Positions 38,688 through 48,220 are shown, counted from the stretch's first letter. The stretch: DNA of 64,000 nt from Rhodoferax sp. PAMC 29310 (GCF_017948265.1 NZ_CP072852.1:3534001-3598000), one strand, 5' to 3'. Notes: generated by a model not told the origin, from the sequence alone. Translations and numbers: made by a program.

Positions 38688-41654
38688 TTAGGGGGTGTCT
38701 GTCAGCAACTGGCGCAGCACATATGGCAGGATGCCGCCGGCGCGGTAGTAGTCCACCTCAATCGGCGTGTCGATACGCAGGGTGGTCACCACCCGCTGCT
38801 CGGTGCCGTCCGCTCGGTGAATCACCAGCGTGGCTTCGCTTTGCGGCGTCAGGGCCGCATCGGGCAGCACATCGATCACCTCGCTGCCGTCCAGGCCCAG
38901 CGTTTCCCAGGAGTCGCCGTCTTTGAACTGCAGCGGCAGCACGCCCATGCCAACCAGGTTGGAGCGATGGATGCGCTCAAAACTCTTCGCCACCACGGCC
39001 TTGATGCCCAGCAGCAGCGTGCCTTTGGCCGCCCAGTCGCGGCTCGACCCCGTGCCGTACTCCTCGCCCGCCAGCACCACCGTGGGCGTGCCGTCTTTCA
39101 TGTACTGCATGGCGGCGTCGAAAATGGACATCTTTTTGCCTTGCTGCGGGCCTTCGCTCTGAAACAGCGTCACACCGCCTTCCTCGCGCGAGCCGTCGGC
39201 GGTGGGTGGCACCATCAGGTTCTTGATGCGCACATTGGCAAACGTGCCGCGCACCATCACGTCATGATTGCCGCGCCGCGCGCCGTAGCTGTTGAAGTCT
39301 TGCTTCATGACGCCATGCTCGCGCAGCCAATGGCCGGCGGGTGAACTTTCCTTGATGGCGCCGGCCGGCGAGATGTGGTCGGTGGTGATGGAGTCACCAA
39401 ACAACGCCATGATGCGCGCGCCCTGCACGGCAAATCCGTTCGCACTCTTATTACTGCCATTTTGGCCTTTAGCCCCTGTTCCGCCTTCAGAAGATGCTTC
39501 TTCTTTGATAGCAAAATCAGCAAAAAACGGCGGCTCCGCAATGTAGGTGCTGGTGGGCCAGGTGTAGGTGTCGCCCTCGACGCCCTGAATCTGGCTCCAG
39601 CGCTCTCCCGGCTCGGTCTTGACCTTGGCGTAGTTCTCGCGGAAGGCCTTGCCGTTCATGGCGAACTTCATCAGGGCGTGGATTTCCTCGCTGGTGGGCC
39701 AGACGTCGGCCAGATGCACGTCTTTGCCATCGGTTCCCTGACCCAGCGGCTGTGTGGTGATGTCTTTGAGCACCGTGCCGGCAAGCGCGTAGGCCACCAC
39801 CAGCGGCGGGCTGGCCAGAAAGTTGGCCTTGATGTTGGGGTGGATACGTGCCTCGAAGTTGCGGTTGCCCGACAACACCGCGGCGCAGATCAAATCGTGG
39901 TTGTTGATGGCCTCGTTCAACTCGGTCGTGAGATCGCCCGAGTTGCCGATGCAGGTGGTGCAGCCATAGCCGGCCAGTGCAAACCCCAGCTTTTCCAAGT
40001 ACGGCATCAGTCCTGTTTCGGTCAGGTAGGCGGTCACGATGCGCGAGCCCGGCGCCAGCGAGGTCTTGATGTGCGGCTGAACACTCAGACCCGCCTCAAC
40101 CGCCTTTTTCGCCAGCAGGCCGGCGGCGAGTAGCACGCTGGGGTTGGAGGTGTTGGTGCAACTGGTGATGGCGGCAATCAGCACGTCGCCATGTCCCACG
40201 CTCACCGAGCCATCGCCCTCGCCGGGCAGCTCACACACCGGCTCGGCCTTTGACGCAGCGGCCTCGGCGGCTTCCAGCGTCGGGCGGTTGCTGATCATTT
40301 CATCCACATTGCGCTCGGCACCGGGTTGTGGTGCCTGTGCTGGTGCAGGCGGTGCGGCCGAGACGTCGGTTTTGCATTCCAGCGCAAAGCGCTGCGTCAG
40401 TCGTTCGGCGCTCTGGTTAAAGCCGCTCTCGGCATTGGGTTTGCTGAACAGTGAACTGAACTGACCCGCCACCTTGCCCAGCTCAATGCGGTCCTGCGGG
40501 CGCTTGGGGCCGGCCAGGCTGGGCGTGACGCTGCCCAGGTCCAGCGTGACCACCTGCGAATAGTCGATGTCGCCTGCGCGCGGAATGCCAAACAGACCCT
40601 GCGCTTTGAAGTAAGCCTCAAAGGCTTCAATTTCTTCCTCGGTGCGACCGGTGCCGCGAAAGTAGTCGATGGTTTTTTCATCCACCGGAAAGAAGCCCAT
40701 GGTGGCGCCGTATTCGGGCGACATATTGCCGATGGTGGCGCGGTCAGGCAGTGCGAGCGTGCGCGTGCCTTCGCCAAAAAACTCGACAAACTTGCCCACC
40801 ACCTTGTGTTGGCGAAGCAGTTCGGTCACGGTTAACACCAGGTCGGTGGCGGTGACGCCCTCGCGCAGTTGGCCTGTCAGTTCCATACCCACCACGTCGG
40901 GGGTCAGCATGTACACCGGCTGGCCGAGCATGGCCGCTTCGGACTCGATGCCGCCCACGCCCCAGCCGACCACGCCAATGCCATTGATCATGGTGGTGTG
41001 GCTGTCGGTGCCCACCAGGGTGTCGGGGTAGTAAACACCATCCGGCGTCTTGTGCACGCCGCGTGCCAGGTACTCGAGGTTCACCTGGTGCACGATGCCA
41101 AAACCGGGCGGCACCACCTTAAACGTGTCAAAGGCCTGCATACCCCACTTCATGAACTCGTAGCGCTCCTGGTTGCGCTGGAACTCAAGCTTCATGTTGA
41201 TGTCGAGCGAATTCTTCTGCCCGTACGAGTCCACCATGATGGAGTGGTCGACCACCAGGTCCACCGGCACCAGTGGTTCGATCTTTTTTGGATCAAACCC
41301 CAACCGCTTGGTGGTGCTGCGCATCGCCGCCAGGTCGGCCAGCAAGGGCACGCCCGTGAAGTCCTGCAGCACCACGCGCGAGACCACAAACGGAATTTCT
41401 GCCGTGCGCGGCGCCTGGGGCTTCCACTGCGCCAGTTCTTCCACATGCTCGGGGCAGACCTTGAGTCCATCACAGTTGCGCAGCACCGACTCAAGCACGA
41501 TGCGGATAGAGACCGGCAGCCGGCTGACCTGCGGAAACTGCTGTGCCAAGCTGGGGAGCGAATAAAACTGGCCTGTCACCCCTGACGCCGTCTGAAACTG
41601 GGCCAGGGTGGAAGAAAAAGCGTGGGGCTTGGACGGTGAGGACAACGTGGTCAT
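38688..41654 (-). CDS. acnA: aconitate hydratase A
   Basis: This is a 988-residue aconitase of the AcnA/IRP type, converting citrate to isocitrate in the TCA cycle. The 4Fe-4S cysteines are in [14 protein letters not shown] and [14 protein letters not shown]. Other marks are [35 protein letters not shown] and the C-terminal swivel domain with [21 protein letters not shown] strong AGGAGG lies before ATG 41654. The protein is about 80-100 residues longer than usual. One insert (residues about 712-736) is encoded by a repeat-like DNA block, and another lies near residues 420-470 in an Ala/Pro-rich linker. The short leader carries a strong hairpin. Confidence 0.95.
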   Translation of the reverse strand: MTTLSSPSKPHAFSSTLAQFQTASGVTGQFYSLPSLAQQFPQVSRLPVSIRIVLESVLRNCDGLKVCPEHVEELAQWKPQAPRTAEIPFVVSRVVLQDFTGVPLLADLAAMRSTTKRLGFDPKKIEPLVPVDLVVDHSIMVDSYGQKNSLDINMKLEFQRNQERYEFMKWGMQAFDTFKVVPPGFGIVHQVNLEYLARGVHKTPDGVYYPDTLVGTDSHTTMINGIGVVGWGVGGIESEAAMLGQPVYMLTPDVVGMELTGQLREGVTATDLVLTVTELLRQHKVVGKFVEFFGEGTRTLALPDRATIGNMSPEYGATMGFFPVDEKTIDYFRGTGRTEEEIEAFEAYFKAQGLFGIPRAGDIDYSQVVTLDLGSVTPSLAGPKRPQDRIELGKVAGQFSSLFSKPNAESGFNQSAERLTQRFALECKTDVSAAPPAPAQAPQPGAERNVDEMISNRPTLEAAEAAASKAEPVCELPGEGDGSVSVGHGDVLIAAITSCTNTSNPSVLLAAGLLAKKAVEAGLSVQPHIKTSLAPGSRIVTAYLTETGLMPYLEKLGFALAGYGCTTCIGNSGDLTTELNEAINNHDLICAAVLSGNRNFEARIHPNIKANFLASPPLVVAYALAGTVLKDITTQPLGQGTDGKDVHLADVWPTSEEIHALMKFAMNGKAFRENYAKVKTEPGERWSQIQGVEGDTYTWPTSTYIAEPPFFADFAIKEEASSEGGTGAKGQNGSNKSANGFAVQGARIMALFGDSITTDHISPAGAIKESSPAGHWLREHGVMKQDFNSYGARRGNHDVMVRGTFANVRIKNLMVPPTADGSREEGGVTLFQSEGPQQGKKMSIFDAAMQYMKDGTPTVVLAGEEYGTGSSRDWAAKGTLLLGIKAVVAKSFERIHRSNLVGMGVLPLQFKDGDSWETLGLDGSEVIDVLPDAALTPQSEATLVIHRADGTEQRVVTTLRIDTPIEVDYYRAGGILPYVLRQLLTDTP
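39446..39520. repeat. repeat-like insert inside acnA
   Basis: On the coding strand it reads TTTTGCTATCAAA, then GAAGCATCTTCTGAAGGC, then GGGGCTAAAGGCCAAAATGG. These are the landmarks of a Comamonadaceae intergenic repeat as I remember it. The reverse complement of the copy at 46018-46070 shares the same order (GATAGC..., GGACTAGCGC..., AAAGGC). It is translated in frame as a Gly/Ser/Lys-rich stretch just before the swivel-domain linker ([19 protein letters not shown]). Confidence 0.5.
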
Positions 41655-41670
41655 GACTACCTCCTGAAAA

Positions 41671-41696
41671 TGTGGGGTCGAAAATTCAACCCCACA
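41671..41696 (-). promoter_or_regulatory. hairpin in the acnA leader, next to the ribosome site
   Basis: An 8-bp perfect inverted repeat (TGTGGGGT / ACCCCACA) with a 10-base A/T-rich loop lies 9 bases upstream of the AGGAGG of acnA. A third TGTGGGGT-like copy lies just further upstream. It could control translation or mRNA stability. The binding factor is unknown. Confidence 0.5.
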
Positions 41697-41812
41697 AGCC
41701 CCAGTATGTCACCCCACATGGGCGCCGCTTAACCCGCACTCCGAGTGTGGATTGCCTGATTTGCGCCGGATTGACGCCCCCGTTGGGCGATGGGTGGTGC
41801 GCCCCCGGTGGG

Positions 41813-41841
41813 CGCGGCACGACCCGGTGGCCGCGTTTTTT
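41813..41841 (+). terminator. plus-strand intrinsic terminator with no upstream gene
   Basis: CGCGGC / GCCGCG stem with an 11-base loop, followed by six T. On the plus strand only about 160 bases separate it from the acnA start region, so it would end a short untranslated transcript rather than a known gene. Confidence 0.6.
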
Positions 41842-41960
41842 CCCTATGAAGGCACACGCAATGAATGAGGCCAGGAAGTCGTGCGAAGGAGCGCTCGTAC
41901 TGGTTTTGGCGTCAGTTTGCACGCACCCCGGTGTCAAAACCGGCCTGTTAGGATGAACGC

Positions 41961-42842
41961 ATGACCATCAAACCAAGAGTAGAGCTCTGTGTTGCGGGTC
42001 TCGTGTATTTCGAGGTCTTTGTGCCAGGCGGGGTTGTGCCTCCGCCCGGAGAGGAAGTGTTTGTCCCCAGCCTTCGGCTGGGACTGGGCGGCGGGCTGAA
42101 CACGGCTTCAGTCGCGGCGGCCTTGGGGCTGGACGTCGTTTTGGCGCACCCCCGTGGTGAGGGACTGGCAGACAGCGCCATCGCCCACAAAACCCAACAA
42201 CTCGGTATCCCGACCCTGAACTGGGCGGCCCAACCCAACCCGGCGGTGTCGCTTGTCTTCTCAGGCTTGCAAGACCGCTCGTTCGTGAGCGCGGCCGACT
42301 TCGGTGCCCTTGCTCTTTGCCCTGACCTGCCTGAAGCCCGTTGGATTCACGTGCCCGGCTTGCTGGAGGCCCGCCATCTGGCCGAGCCCTTGGCCCGTGC
42401 CCGAGCGACAGGCGCGCGAATCAGTGTGTCTGGCAGTTGGGCCCCGGATGAACTGGCAGCACTCAGCACGCTGACCGACCAGCCGTGGGACTTGCTGATC
42501 CTCAACGACAAAGAGGCTGCTTTTGCGGCTGACGACCCCAAACTGGCGCCGGATCGCCTTCAGGGGGCAGCCCGCAACGTGGTTGTCACGCTCGGACCCG
42601 ACGGCGCCTTCGGGCGCCTTGACGGCGCTTGGGTGAGTGCGGACGCGGTGCCGGTCGCTGCGGTGGATTTCACGGGTGCGGGAGACGCTTTTTGCGCCGG
42701 TTTGTTGGCTTCACTAGTAATAGGCGTCACGGGTGACGCGGCGCTCAGCCATGGCTGCCGGGTCGCTGCCCGACTCTTGACCCAGGCCGGTGGTGTGGTT
42801 GATGACCCCGCCACCTTGGCAGACTTGAAAGGAATCACTTGA
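41961..42842 (+). CDS. PfkB-family carbohydrate kinase
   Basis: This is a 293-residue ribokinase/PfkB-fold sugar kinase. The N-terminal part includes LGGGLNTASVAAALGLDV and VFVPGGVVPPPGEEVFVPS. The C-terminal ATP-binding and catalytic signature is VDFTGAGDAFCAGLLAS, with the catalytic base in DFTGAGDAF. It is the first gene of a four-gene set in which each stop overlaps the next start by 4 bases. The partners are a GH4 glycosidase, a PIG-L deacetylase and a SIS protein, so its substrate is probably an amino sugar or amino-sugar glycoside. No transporter or regulator is adjacent. A spaced inverted repeat (GGTTTTG ... CAAAACC) lies just upstream. Confidence 0.9.
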   Translation: MTIKPRVELCVAGLVYFEVFVPGGVVPPPGEEVFVPSLRLGLGGGLNTASVAAALGLDVVLAHPRGEGLADSAIAHKTQQLGIPTLNWAAQPNPAVSLVFSGLQDRSFVSAADFGALALCPDLPEARWIHVPGLLEARHLAEPLARARATGARISVSGSWAPDELAALSTLTDQPWDLLILNDKEAAFAADDPKLAPDRLQGAARNVVVTLGPDGAFGRLDGAWVSADAVPVAAVDFTGAGDAFCAGLLASLVIGVTGDAALSHGCRVAARLLTQAGGVVDDPATLADLKGIT

Positions 42843-44122
42843 TCAAAGAATTTGTAATTTTGGGCGGCGGTAGCGCCTACACCCCGGGCCTGTTGCAAGC
42901 CCTTATTCACCAGGGTGACAGCCTGGGGCTGACGCGTGTGCGTTTGTACGATACCGATGCCGAGCACCTCGAACTGGTGGGGCGTCTGGGCCAGGCCATG
43001 GCCCGCAGTGCGGGCGTCCACTTCACGGTGGAAACGGCAGACACGCTGGAGGCGGCCGTGCGCGGCGCGGACGCGGTGCTGAACAGCACCCGACCGGGCG
43101 GATTTGCCGCGCGCCGCATTGACGAAACCTTGCCCCTGAGCCTGGGTATTCCGGGACAGGAAACGGTCGGACCCGGCGGGTTCTTCTTTGCCCTGCGCTC
43201 GGTGCCCGAGGCCTTGCGCGTGGCCGACATGCTGGAAAAAGTGGCGCCACAAGCGCTGCTGCTTAACTACACCAACCCCAGCAACATCGTCACCCAAACC
43301 CTGGTCAACCGGGGCGGCGTGCGGGTGCTGGGCTTGTGTGATCAGTCCGAGGAAGACCTGCTTGACTTGGCGCATGCGCTGGGGCATGCCGGTCAAGCAG
43401 TCGACTTTCGTTGCAACGGCCTGAACCATGCCACTTGGTACAGCGAGATGCGCTTTGGCGGCCAAGCCGTCACCGAGTTTCCCGCTACCCTGCAGGCGCC
43501 GCCCGGCCTCAACGCCGAGCACTGGCTGCGTTTTGAGTTGTCGCTCAAAATGGCGCGGGAAACCCCCGGCTTCTGGCCCAACTCCTACCTGCCGTATTAC
43601 ATGGCGCCCGAACGCTTTGTGGCGCTGTCGCAAAGCGAAGGCCCGCGCAGCGACGCCATCGTGGCCAAGCTGCCCAGCTACTACGCTCATTTCCGCGAAG
43701 AAGCCGTCAAGGACACCCCGGTTCTGACCCATCACCGGGGCACGGCCGGCTTTGGTGACCTGGCCGTCACCGTCATCCAGGCCCTGAAACAGGCGCAAGG
43801 TGGGTCGCTCGTGCTGAACGTTGAAAACCAGGGCACAACGGCCTTGTTTGCCCCCACCACCGTGGTCGAAGCACGCGGCAACTTGGGTCCTGAGGGCTGG
43901 ACGCGTTCCGCCGCGCCCGAGGTGCCGCTGGACCACACCGGCTTGCTGCACCAGTTGGAAAACTACCAGCACCTGGCGGCCGAAGCCGCCCGCACCGGCA
44001 ACCAGGCCACCATTTTGAAAGCCCTGGCCGCCAACCCGCTGGTGGGCACCACGGCGAAGGCCGAAGCCTTGTGGGCGTTGGCCCGGGCGCAATACGGCGC
44101 GCTGCTCCCCATGCTCGCATGA
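42839..44122 (+). CDS. glycoside hydrolase family 4 enzyme (6-phospho-glycosidase type)
   Basis: This is a 427-residue GH4 protein. It starts at TTG 42839, overlapping the kinase stop as TTGA, with AAGGA upstream. Visible are the NAD-binding VILGGGSAYTPGLLQAL, the substrate/NAD region NSTRPGGFAARRIDE with GQETVGPGG, NYTNPSNIVTQTL, the metal-binding Cys in LGLCDQSEE and His in NGLNHATWYSEM. GH4 enzymes use NAD+ and a divalent metal in a redox-elimination mechanism. Many cleave 6-phospho-alpha- or beta-glycosides. The neighbouring kinase could supply the phosphorylated substrate, and the PIG-L and SIS genes suggest an N-acetylated amino sugar. Confidence 0.93.
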   Translation: MIKEFVILGGGSAYTPGLLQALIHQGDSLGLTRVRLYDTDAEHLELVGRLGQAMARSAGVHFTVETADTLEAAVRGADAVLNSTRPGGFAARRIDETLPLSLGIPGQETVGPGGFFFALRSVPEALRVADMLEKVAPQALLLNYTNPSNIVTQTLVNRGGVRVLGLCDQSEEDLLDLAHALGHAGQAVDFRCNGLNHATWYSEMRFGGQAVTEFPATLQAPPGLNAEHWLRFELSLKMARETPGFWPNSYLPYYMAPERFVALSQSEGPRSDAIVAKLPSYYAHFREEAVKDTPVLTHHRGTAGFGDLAVTVIQALKQAQGGSLVLNVENQGTTALFAPTTVVEARGNLGPEGWTRSAAPEVPLDHTGLLHQLENYQHLAAEAARTGNQATILKALAANPLVGTTAKAEALWALARAQYGALLPMLA

Positions 44123-44961
44123 AGGCGACGTCACTGGCCACGGCCGTGCCATGGGACGACATTGAGCGCGTCGTCATTTTGTCGCCGCATCTGGATGATG
44201 CCGCGCTCAGTTGCGGCGGCTTGCTCGACTTTTTGTCCACCCGCCAGGCTGGCGCGTTGGTTATCAGCATCTACTGCGGCAACCCGCCTGCCGTGAAGAA
44301 CGGTGACGGCACGTTGCGCACGCCGCAACGCAAGGGCTTCGTCAACCCCCGCCTGCGTCGCCAGGAAGACCGGGCGGCCATGCACGCCTCCAACACCGAC
44401 TTTGTTCACCTGAGTTTTCCGGACAATATTTACCGGCGCAGCCCCACCACCGACCAGTTCATTTACCGCCATGCCCACGAACGTTGGTCCGCCCCGCGCG
44501 TGGACGACATGGGTCACGTGGAAGAGTTGTACCTGGTGCTCCGGCGGCTCAGCCTGAACCTGGGTCGCATGCTGCTGGTCAGCCCCATGGGCATTGGCCA
44601 GCATGTGGACCACACCATCGTCGCCCGCGTGGCGCTGCGCCTGGCCGAGCAAGGGGCGTCGCTGCTCTTTTACGAAGACTTCCCCTACGTGGTTGACCCC
44701 GCCATTGGCAGCGGCACCCATGACGACCCACGCCAAGCCTTGCAACGCCTGGACCGTGCGCCCTCGGCCTGTCTGGCGCTGCCCGTCAATGTGGACGCCA
44801 AAGCCGCATTGATCGGTCACTACGGCACCCAAATTCCCGCCCTCTTCAAAGACGAGGCCGGCCTGCTGAAGGCCCTCCAAGTGCGTCAGCACGGCGGCCA
44901 ACCCTGCGAGTTCTACTGGAAGACCCGGGAACTGCGCCCCACCCGAAAGGAACCCACATGA
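44119..44961 (+). CDS. PIG-L / LmbE-family N-deacetylase
   Basis: This is a 280-residue zinc-dependent deacetylase of the PIG-L family. The metal-binding motif is VVILSPHLDDAALSCGG near the N-terminus, with a second histidine in PMGIGQHVDHTIVARVALRL. Family members deacetylate GlcNAc-containing compounds (mycothiol and bacillithiol precursors, GlcNAc-PI) and, in archaea, N,N'-diacetylchitobiose. It overlaps both neighbours by ATGA. No signal peptide is seen, so it should act in the cytoplasm after uptake. This supports a pathway that removes acetyl groups from an amino-sugar glycoside. Confidence 0.9.
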   Translation: MKATSLATAVPWDDIERVVILSPHLDDAALSCGGLLDFLSTRQAGALVISIYCGNPPAVKNGDGTLRTPQRKGFVNPRLRRQEDRAAMHASNTDFVHLSFPDNIYRRSPTTDQFIYRHAHERWSAPRVDDMGHVEELYLVLRRLSLNLGRMLLVSPMGIGQHVDHTIVARVALRLAEQGASLLFYEDFPYVVDPAIGSGTHDDPRQALQRLDRAPSACLALPVNVDAKAALIGHYGTQIPALFKDEAGLLKALQVRQHGGQPCEFYWKTRELRPTRKEPT

Positions 44962-45974
44962 CCATTCAAAGTTTTATGAAACAGGAGGCCCTGGAAACCC
45001 CCGCCATGCTCCGCCGCGAGGCCGCCCACTGGGAGGCTCAGGCCACCACCCTTCGCGCACAGGCCGCTTCGCGCCCGCAGGTGGCACTCATTGGCCGGGG
45101 CAGCTCCGGCAACGCCTGCACTTTTGCCTCGTACTTGATGATGCTCAAAAGCGGGCGTCACCCGGTCGAGTTTCGTCCTTGGGTCACCACCCAGAACTTG
45201 CCCGAGGCCGACTGGAGTGACACCGTGGCCTACGCGTTTTCAGCCTCCGGCCACAGCGTGGATGTGTCCGAGGCCCTGCGCTGGCTGAAATCCCGTGGTG
45301 CACTGGCGATTGGCGTGACCGGCTCGGACGCCACGGAACTTCCGCTCCTGGAGCATGCCGACGGCGTGTTTCGCCTGAACTGTGGGCCGGAGAAAGCCGT
45401 GCCCGCCACCAAGAGTTTCACCGCCCAGTTGTTCGCTGCCGCCGCACTGGCTGGCTACCCCATGGCACAAGCCGCTGAGCAAACCGCGCAAGCCATGGAA
45501 GCCATCGTGAGCAGCGACAAGGTCGACACACTGGCCACTTTCTTGCAGGGCGCCCGCACTGTTGCCTGGCTGGCACGCGGCCCGTCCTACGCGGGCGCGC
45601 TGGACGCCGCCCTGAAAGCGCAAGAAAGCCTCGGCCTGCCGGCAGTGGCCTATTCCACCGCCGAGTTTTTGCACGGGCCCATTGCCATGTTTCACCGCGA
45701 AGACCGGGTCGTTCTGTTCTCTGGCGCAGACGAGCCCATGGACAGCAAGCAGGCGGTGGTCAACACCTTGCTCTCGCGCGGCGTGCCTTTCATCACCATT
45801 GGCACCGACACCACCCGCGAGGCAGGCTTGCCGCTGCAACTGCCGGACGAGCGCTGGGCCCGCACCCCCGTGCTGGCCTTTCTGGCCCAGCTGGCCTGCG
45901 CGGAACTGGCCGAACGCATGCAACTCGACGCCGACGCCCCGGCGGACCTGAAGAAGGTCACCCTCACCCGCTGA
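44958..45974 (+). CDS. SIS-domain sugar isomerase/deaminase (GlmS/AgaS/GlmD-like)
   Basis: This is a 338-residue protein with two SIS phosphosugar-binding domains and no glutaminase domain. The first has LIGRGSSGNACTFASYLMM, AYAFSASGHSVDVSEAL and ALAIGVTG. The second has VAWLARGPSYAGALDAAL, KAQESLGLPAVAYSTAEFLHGP and VVLFSGADEPM. The E-x-x-H-G-P motif near the second domain is shared with glucosamine-6-phosphate synthases and deaminases. As the last gene of the coupled cassette it probably converts an amino-sugar phosphate to fructose-6-phosphate plus ammonia. That role is inferred from context. Confidence 0.9.
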   Translation: MTIQSFMKQEALETPAMLRREAAHWEAQATTLRAQAASRPQVALIGRGSSGNACTFASYLMMLKSGRHPVEFRPWVTTQNLPEADWSDTVAYAFSASGHSVDVSEALRWLKSRGALAIGVTGSDATELPLLEHADGVFRLNCGPEKAVPATKSFTAQLFAAAALAGYPMAQAAEQTAQAMEAIVSSDKVDTLATFLQGARTVAWLARGPSYAGALDAALKAQESLGLPAVAYSTAEFLHGPIAMFHREDRVVLFSGADEPMDSKQAVVNTLLSRGVPFITIGTDTTREAGLPLQLPDERWARTPVLAFLAQLACAELAERMQLDADAPADLKKVTLTR

Positions 45975-46017
45975 GCGGGCACCGCCTGCCGGGCGCTTTG
46001 GGCTGGGTATGGTTTAA

Positions 46018-46070
46018 ATATGCCTTTTGCGCTAGTCCTGTATGCGTAAGTAGCTATCAAAATAATAGTT
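46018..46070. repeat. Comamonadaceae-type intergenic repeat copy
   Basis: The block runs ATATGCCTTTTGCGCTAG, TCCTGTATGCGTAAG, TAGCTATCAAAATAATAG, TTTTTTAGCGC. It contains the GCTAT dyad plus a GCGCTAG...GCGTAAG part that I recognise from repeats of this bacterial family. It lies 40-50 bases after the SIS gene. The T-rich 3' end could let it serve as a terminator. The surrounding 45975-46381 region holds no other supported feature. Confidence 0.55.
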
Positions 46071-46381
46071 TTTTAGCGCAGAACCAAGGTCCCCCGGGAG
46101 GGGCGGGCCTGCTGAGGTACGCCAGACGCCAATCGGTTTGTCATTGGGGCAGGCGGGTTTAGACCCAAAGCGGTCTGTCACATTGCAATAACGAGTTGCC
46201 ATTTCTGTCGTTCAGTTAAAGTCCGTGCCCTCAGGGTGAGGGTTGCCCCTGTCGAGCGCTTCGCATCTCAAGAAGTGTCGGTTTCTCAGTAGCTTGGTTT
46301 GAAAAAACATCATCTGGGGCTTTTGGGGGATGGCGGCTGATGCTGCTGGGCGAGCTTTGGCTTAAAAAAAGAGGAAAAAAT

Positions 46382-46801
46382 ATGCTGTTAACTGATATCG
46401 CCGTCGAGCACACGCGGGTGTCCAAAAAGGATGGCGTTCGTCAGACTTATCTGCTGCATCCGTTTACCAATACGCAGCGAGATACGCTGGGTAAATTCGA
46501 GATCGTTCGTGACGTTCGTGAGCCAGGGTTCAAAGAAGTTAAACGCTCAGCCTTCGTGTCGTTTCAACAATTGGCGGAGTTGTATGCGAAAGGCGTCCTC
46601 GAAAAATTCGGGTTTTCCGTTCGCATGTGTCCGGGTCAGGGCACGTACCCCGTTGCGAATCCCGCAAAAAAGATACTGCCAACCAGCATCAAGCCAGGCT
46701 CATCATTCGACCTGGCGGTGCAAAAGGTGGATGTATCAAAACCCGCTGTTCGCGAACTGAGAGACGCTTTGCTTCGCACCTACGTCAAACTTGAAGGGTA
46801 A
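46382..46801 (+). CDS. hypothetical protein, 139 residues
   Basis: I do not recognise this protein. The start at ATG 46382 has AGAGGA upstream. It is a basic, soluble protein without a signal peptide or membrane helix. It begins MLLTDIAVEHTRVSKKDGVR, contains FVSFQQLAELYAKGVLEKFG and ends with a helical segment RELRDALLRTYVKLEG. A proline/lysine-rich loop (YPVANPAKKILPTSIKPG) lies in the middle. Codon use is less GC-biased than its neighbours, which hints at acquisition from elsewhere. It stands alone between the amino-sugar cassette and a small hypothetical gene on the same strand. Confidence 0.6.
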   Translation: MLLTDIAVEHTRVSKKDGVRQTYLLHPFTNTQRDTLGKFEIVRDVREPGFKEVKRSAFVSFQQLAELYAKGVLEKFGFSVRMCPGQGTYPVANPAKKILPTSIKPGSSFDLAVQKVDVSKPAVRELRDALLRTYVKLEG

Positions 46802-46917
46802 TGGCGCCAATTAATGGCCTGCCCACCCTTGAAAACCAATCACTCGAAGCCCCATGGCGTCAATCTGTCTTCCACGGCGCTGGGTGGGAACAAACTCAGA
46901 AAATAGCGTTTTAGTCA

Positions 46918-47139
46918 ATGAGGTCCTTCGTGAATCCATCCCTTGCCCATGTCGAACTCGTTGCCGCTTTCAGGAGGGCGCAGGCTGATGCGGCTCACAA
47001 GTTTGGATTGATCCAAACGGTTGCAAAGAAGGGCCCCGTGGCCATTCAAGTGGCCATCGAAACTGCGGCAAAGGCCGCAAAGCGCCGGGACTCCTATGCC
47101 AAGAAGCTGACGGCTTTGGGCGTGGTTCTCAAGGACTGA
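46918..47139 (+). CDS. small basic hypothetical protein, 73 residues
   Basis: An unrecognised helical, Ala/Lys-rich protein (AIQVAIETAAKAAKRRDSYA) without a signal peptide. It follows the other hypothetical gene by 116 bases on the same strand. The ribosome site is weak. It may be real because the downstream gene is convergent and the frame ends cleanly before it, but a spurious frame is possible. Confidence 0.4.
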   Translation: MRSFVNPSLAHVELVAAFRRAQADAAHKFGLIQTVAKKGPVAIQVAIETAAKAAKRRDSYAKKLTALGVVLKD

Positions 47140-47174
47140 GCGAGGCTGACCGCCGCACGGCCGACAGCCGGTTT

Positions 47175-48182
47175 TTATGCCTGGCCCGGCACCTCCCATT
47201 GGCCGCTGCGCTCGGAGCGGATCAGGGCGTCGATGACGTGCATGTTCTGAATGGCGTCGTCCAGGCCGTAGGGCAGCGGCAGTTCTCCGCGAATGACCTG
47301 GGCGAAGGCGTCGCCTTGCAAGGTGTATTGATCGCAGGGCGCCAAGGTGTGGATCACCGCATTGCAACCTGCAGGCAAGGCGCCGTCGTCGGTGAAAAGG
47401 CGTGTGGAGCCGTTGGCGGGCGCGTTGAACGGGACTTCGATTTCCAGCCGCTGGCGGGTGCCCACCAAGTGGAGACGTTGGTAGGGTGTGGACTGGGTGG
47501 AGACGGTGAAGTCCAGGCGGCGACCATTGCCAAAGTCGAGCACGGCGCTGACCGTGCGGTCGGTCTGGAACGTTGGGTCCCGGTCCACCAGTGCCATCAC
47601 CCGAACGGGCTCGGCCTCGAACATAAAGCGCCCGGCCACGATGGGGTAGCAGCCAATGTCGTACAACGCGCCGCCCCCGGTCTCGACCCGGTTGCGGATA
47701 TTGTCTTGCTGCACATTGAAGTAGGAGAAAAATGCCTGCACGGTGCGTAACTCACCCAGGCTGCCGTTGCGCACCATCTCGCGCGCCTTGAGCCACTGGG
47801 GGTGAAAGCGCACCATGAAGGCTTCCATGATGTGCACCTGGCCGGCCACTTCGCGCAGGGCGGCGGCCTCATTGGCGTTCATGGCAAACGGTTTTTCGCA
47901 CAGCACATGTTTGCCCGCCCGCGCTGCAGCCAAAGTTAGTGGCACATGAAGGTCGTTGGGCAGCGGGTTGTAGATGGCCTCAATGCCGGGGTCTTCCAGC
48001 AAGGCTTCGTACGACCCATAGGCTTTGCCAATGCCCAAGCTGGTAGCCACGCTTTGGGCGTTCGACAGGTCGCGCGAGGCAATGGCATCCACGCTGCAGA
48101 ACTCGCTTTGTTGAAGGGCTGGAATGACTTTCTCTCGCCCTATCTTGGCCGTGCTCAGCACGCCCCAACTGACTTTTTTCAT
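47175..48182 (-). CDS. Gfo/Idh/MocA-family NAD(P)-dependent sugar oxidoreductase
   Basis: This is a 335-residue dehydrogenase. The N-terminal Rossmann domain starts KKVSWGVLSTAKIGREKVIP, and the conserved catalytic-site motif is KHVLCEKPFAMNANEAA. The C-terminal substrate domain contains ALYDIGCYPIVAGRFMFE, with the D-x-G-x-Y/H-x2 pattern of the family. It is the last gene of the xyl operon, 38 bases after xylA, so an aldose such as D-xylose is a likely substrate. Relatives include NADP-dependent D-xylose dehydrogenases. If so, the operon encodes both isomerase and oxidative entry routes. Confidence 0.87.
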   Translation of the reverse strand: MKKVSWGVLSTAKIGREKVIPALQQSEFCSVDAIASRDLSNAQSVATSLGIGKAYGSYEALLEDPGIEAIYNPLPNDLHVPLTLAAARAGKHVLCEKPFAMNANEAAALREVAGQVHIMEAFMVRFHPQWLKAREMVRNGSLGELRTVQAFFSYFNVQQDNIRNRVETGGGALYDIGCYPIVAGRFMFEAEPVRVMALVDRDPTFQTDRTVSAVLDFGNGRRLDFTVSTQSTPYQRLHLVGTRQRLEIEVPFNAPANGSTRLFTDDGALPAGCNAVIHTLAPCDQYTLQGDAFAQVIRGELPLPYGLDDAIQNMHVIDALIRSERSGQWEVPGQA

Positions 48183-48220
48183 GGTAAAAATTCTCGCATT
48201 GTGTGGCCTTGATTTAGGGC

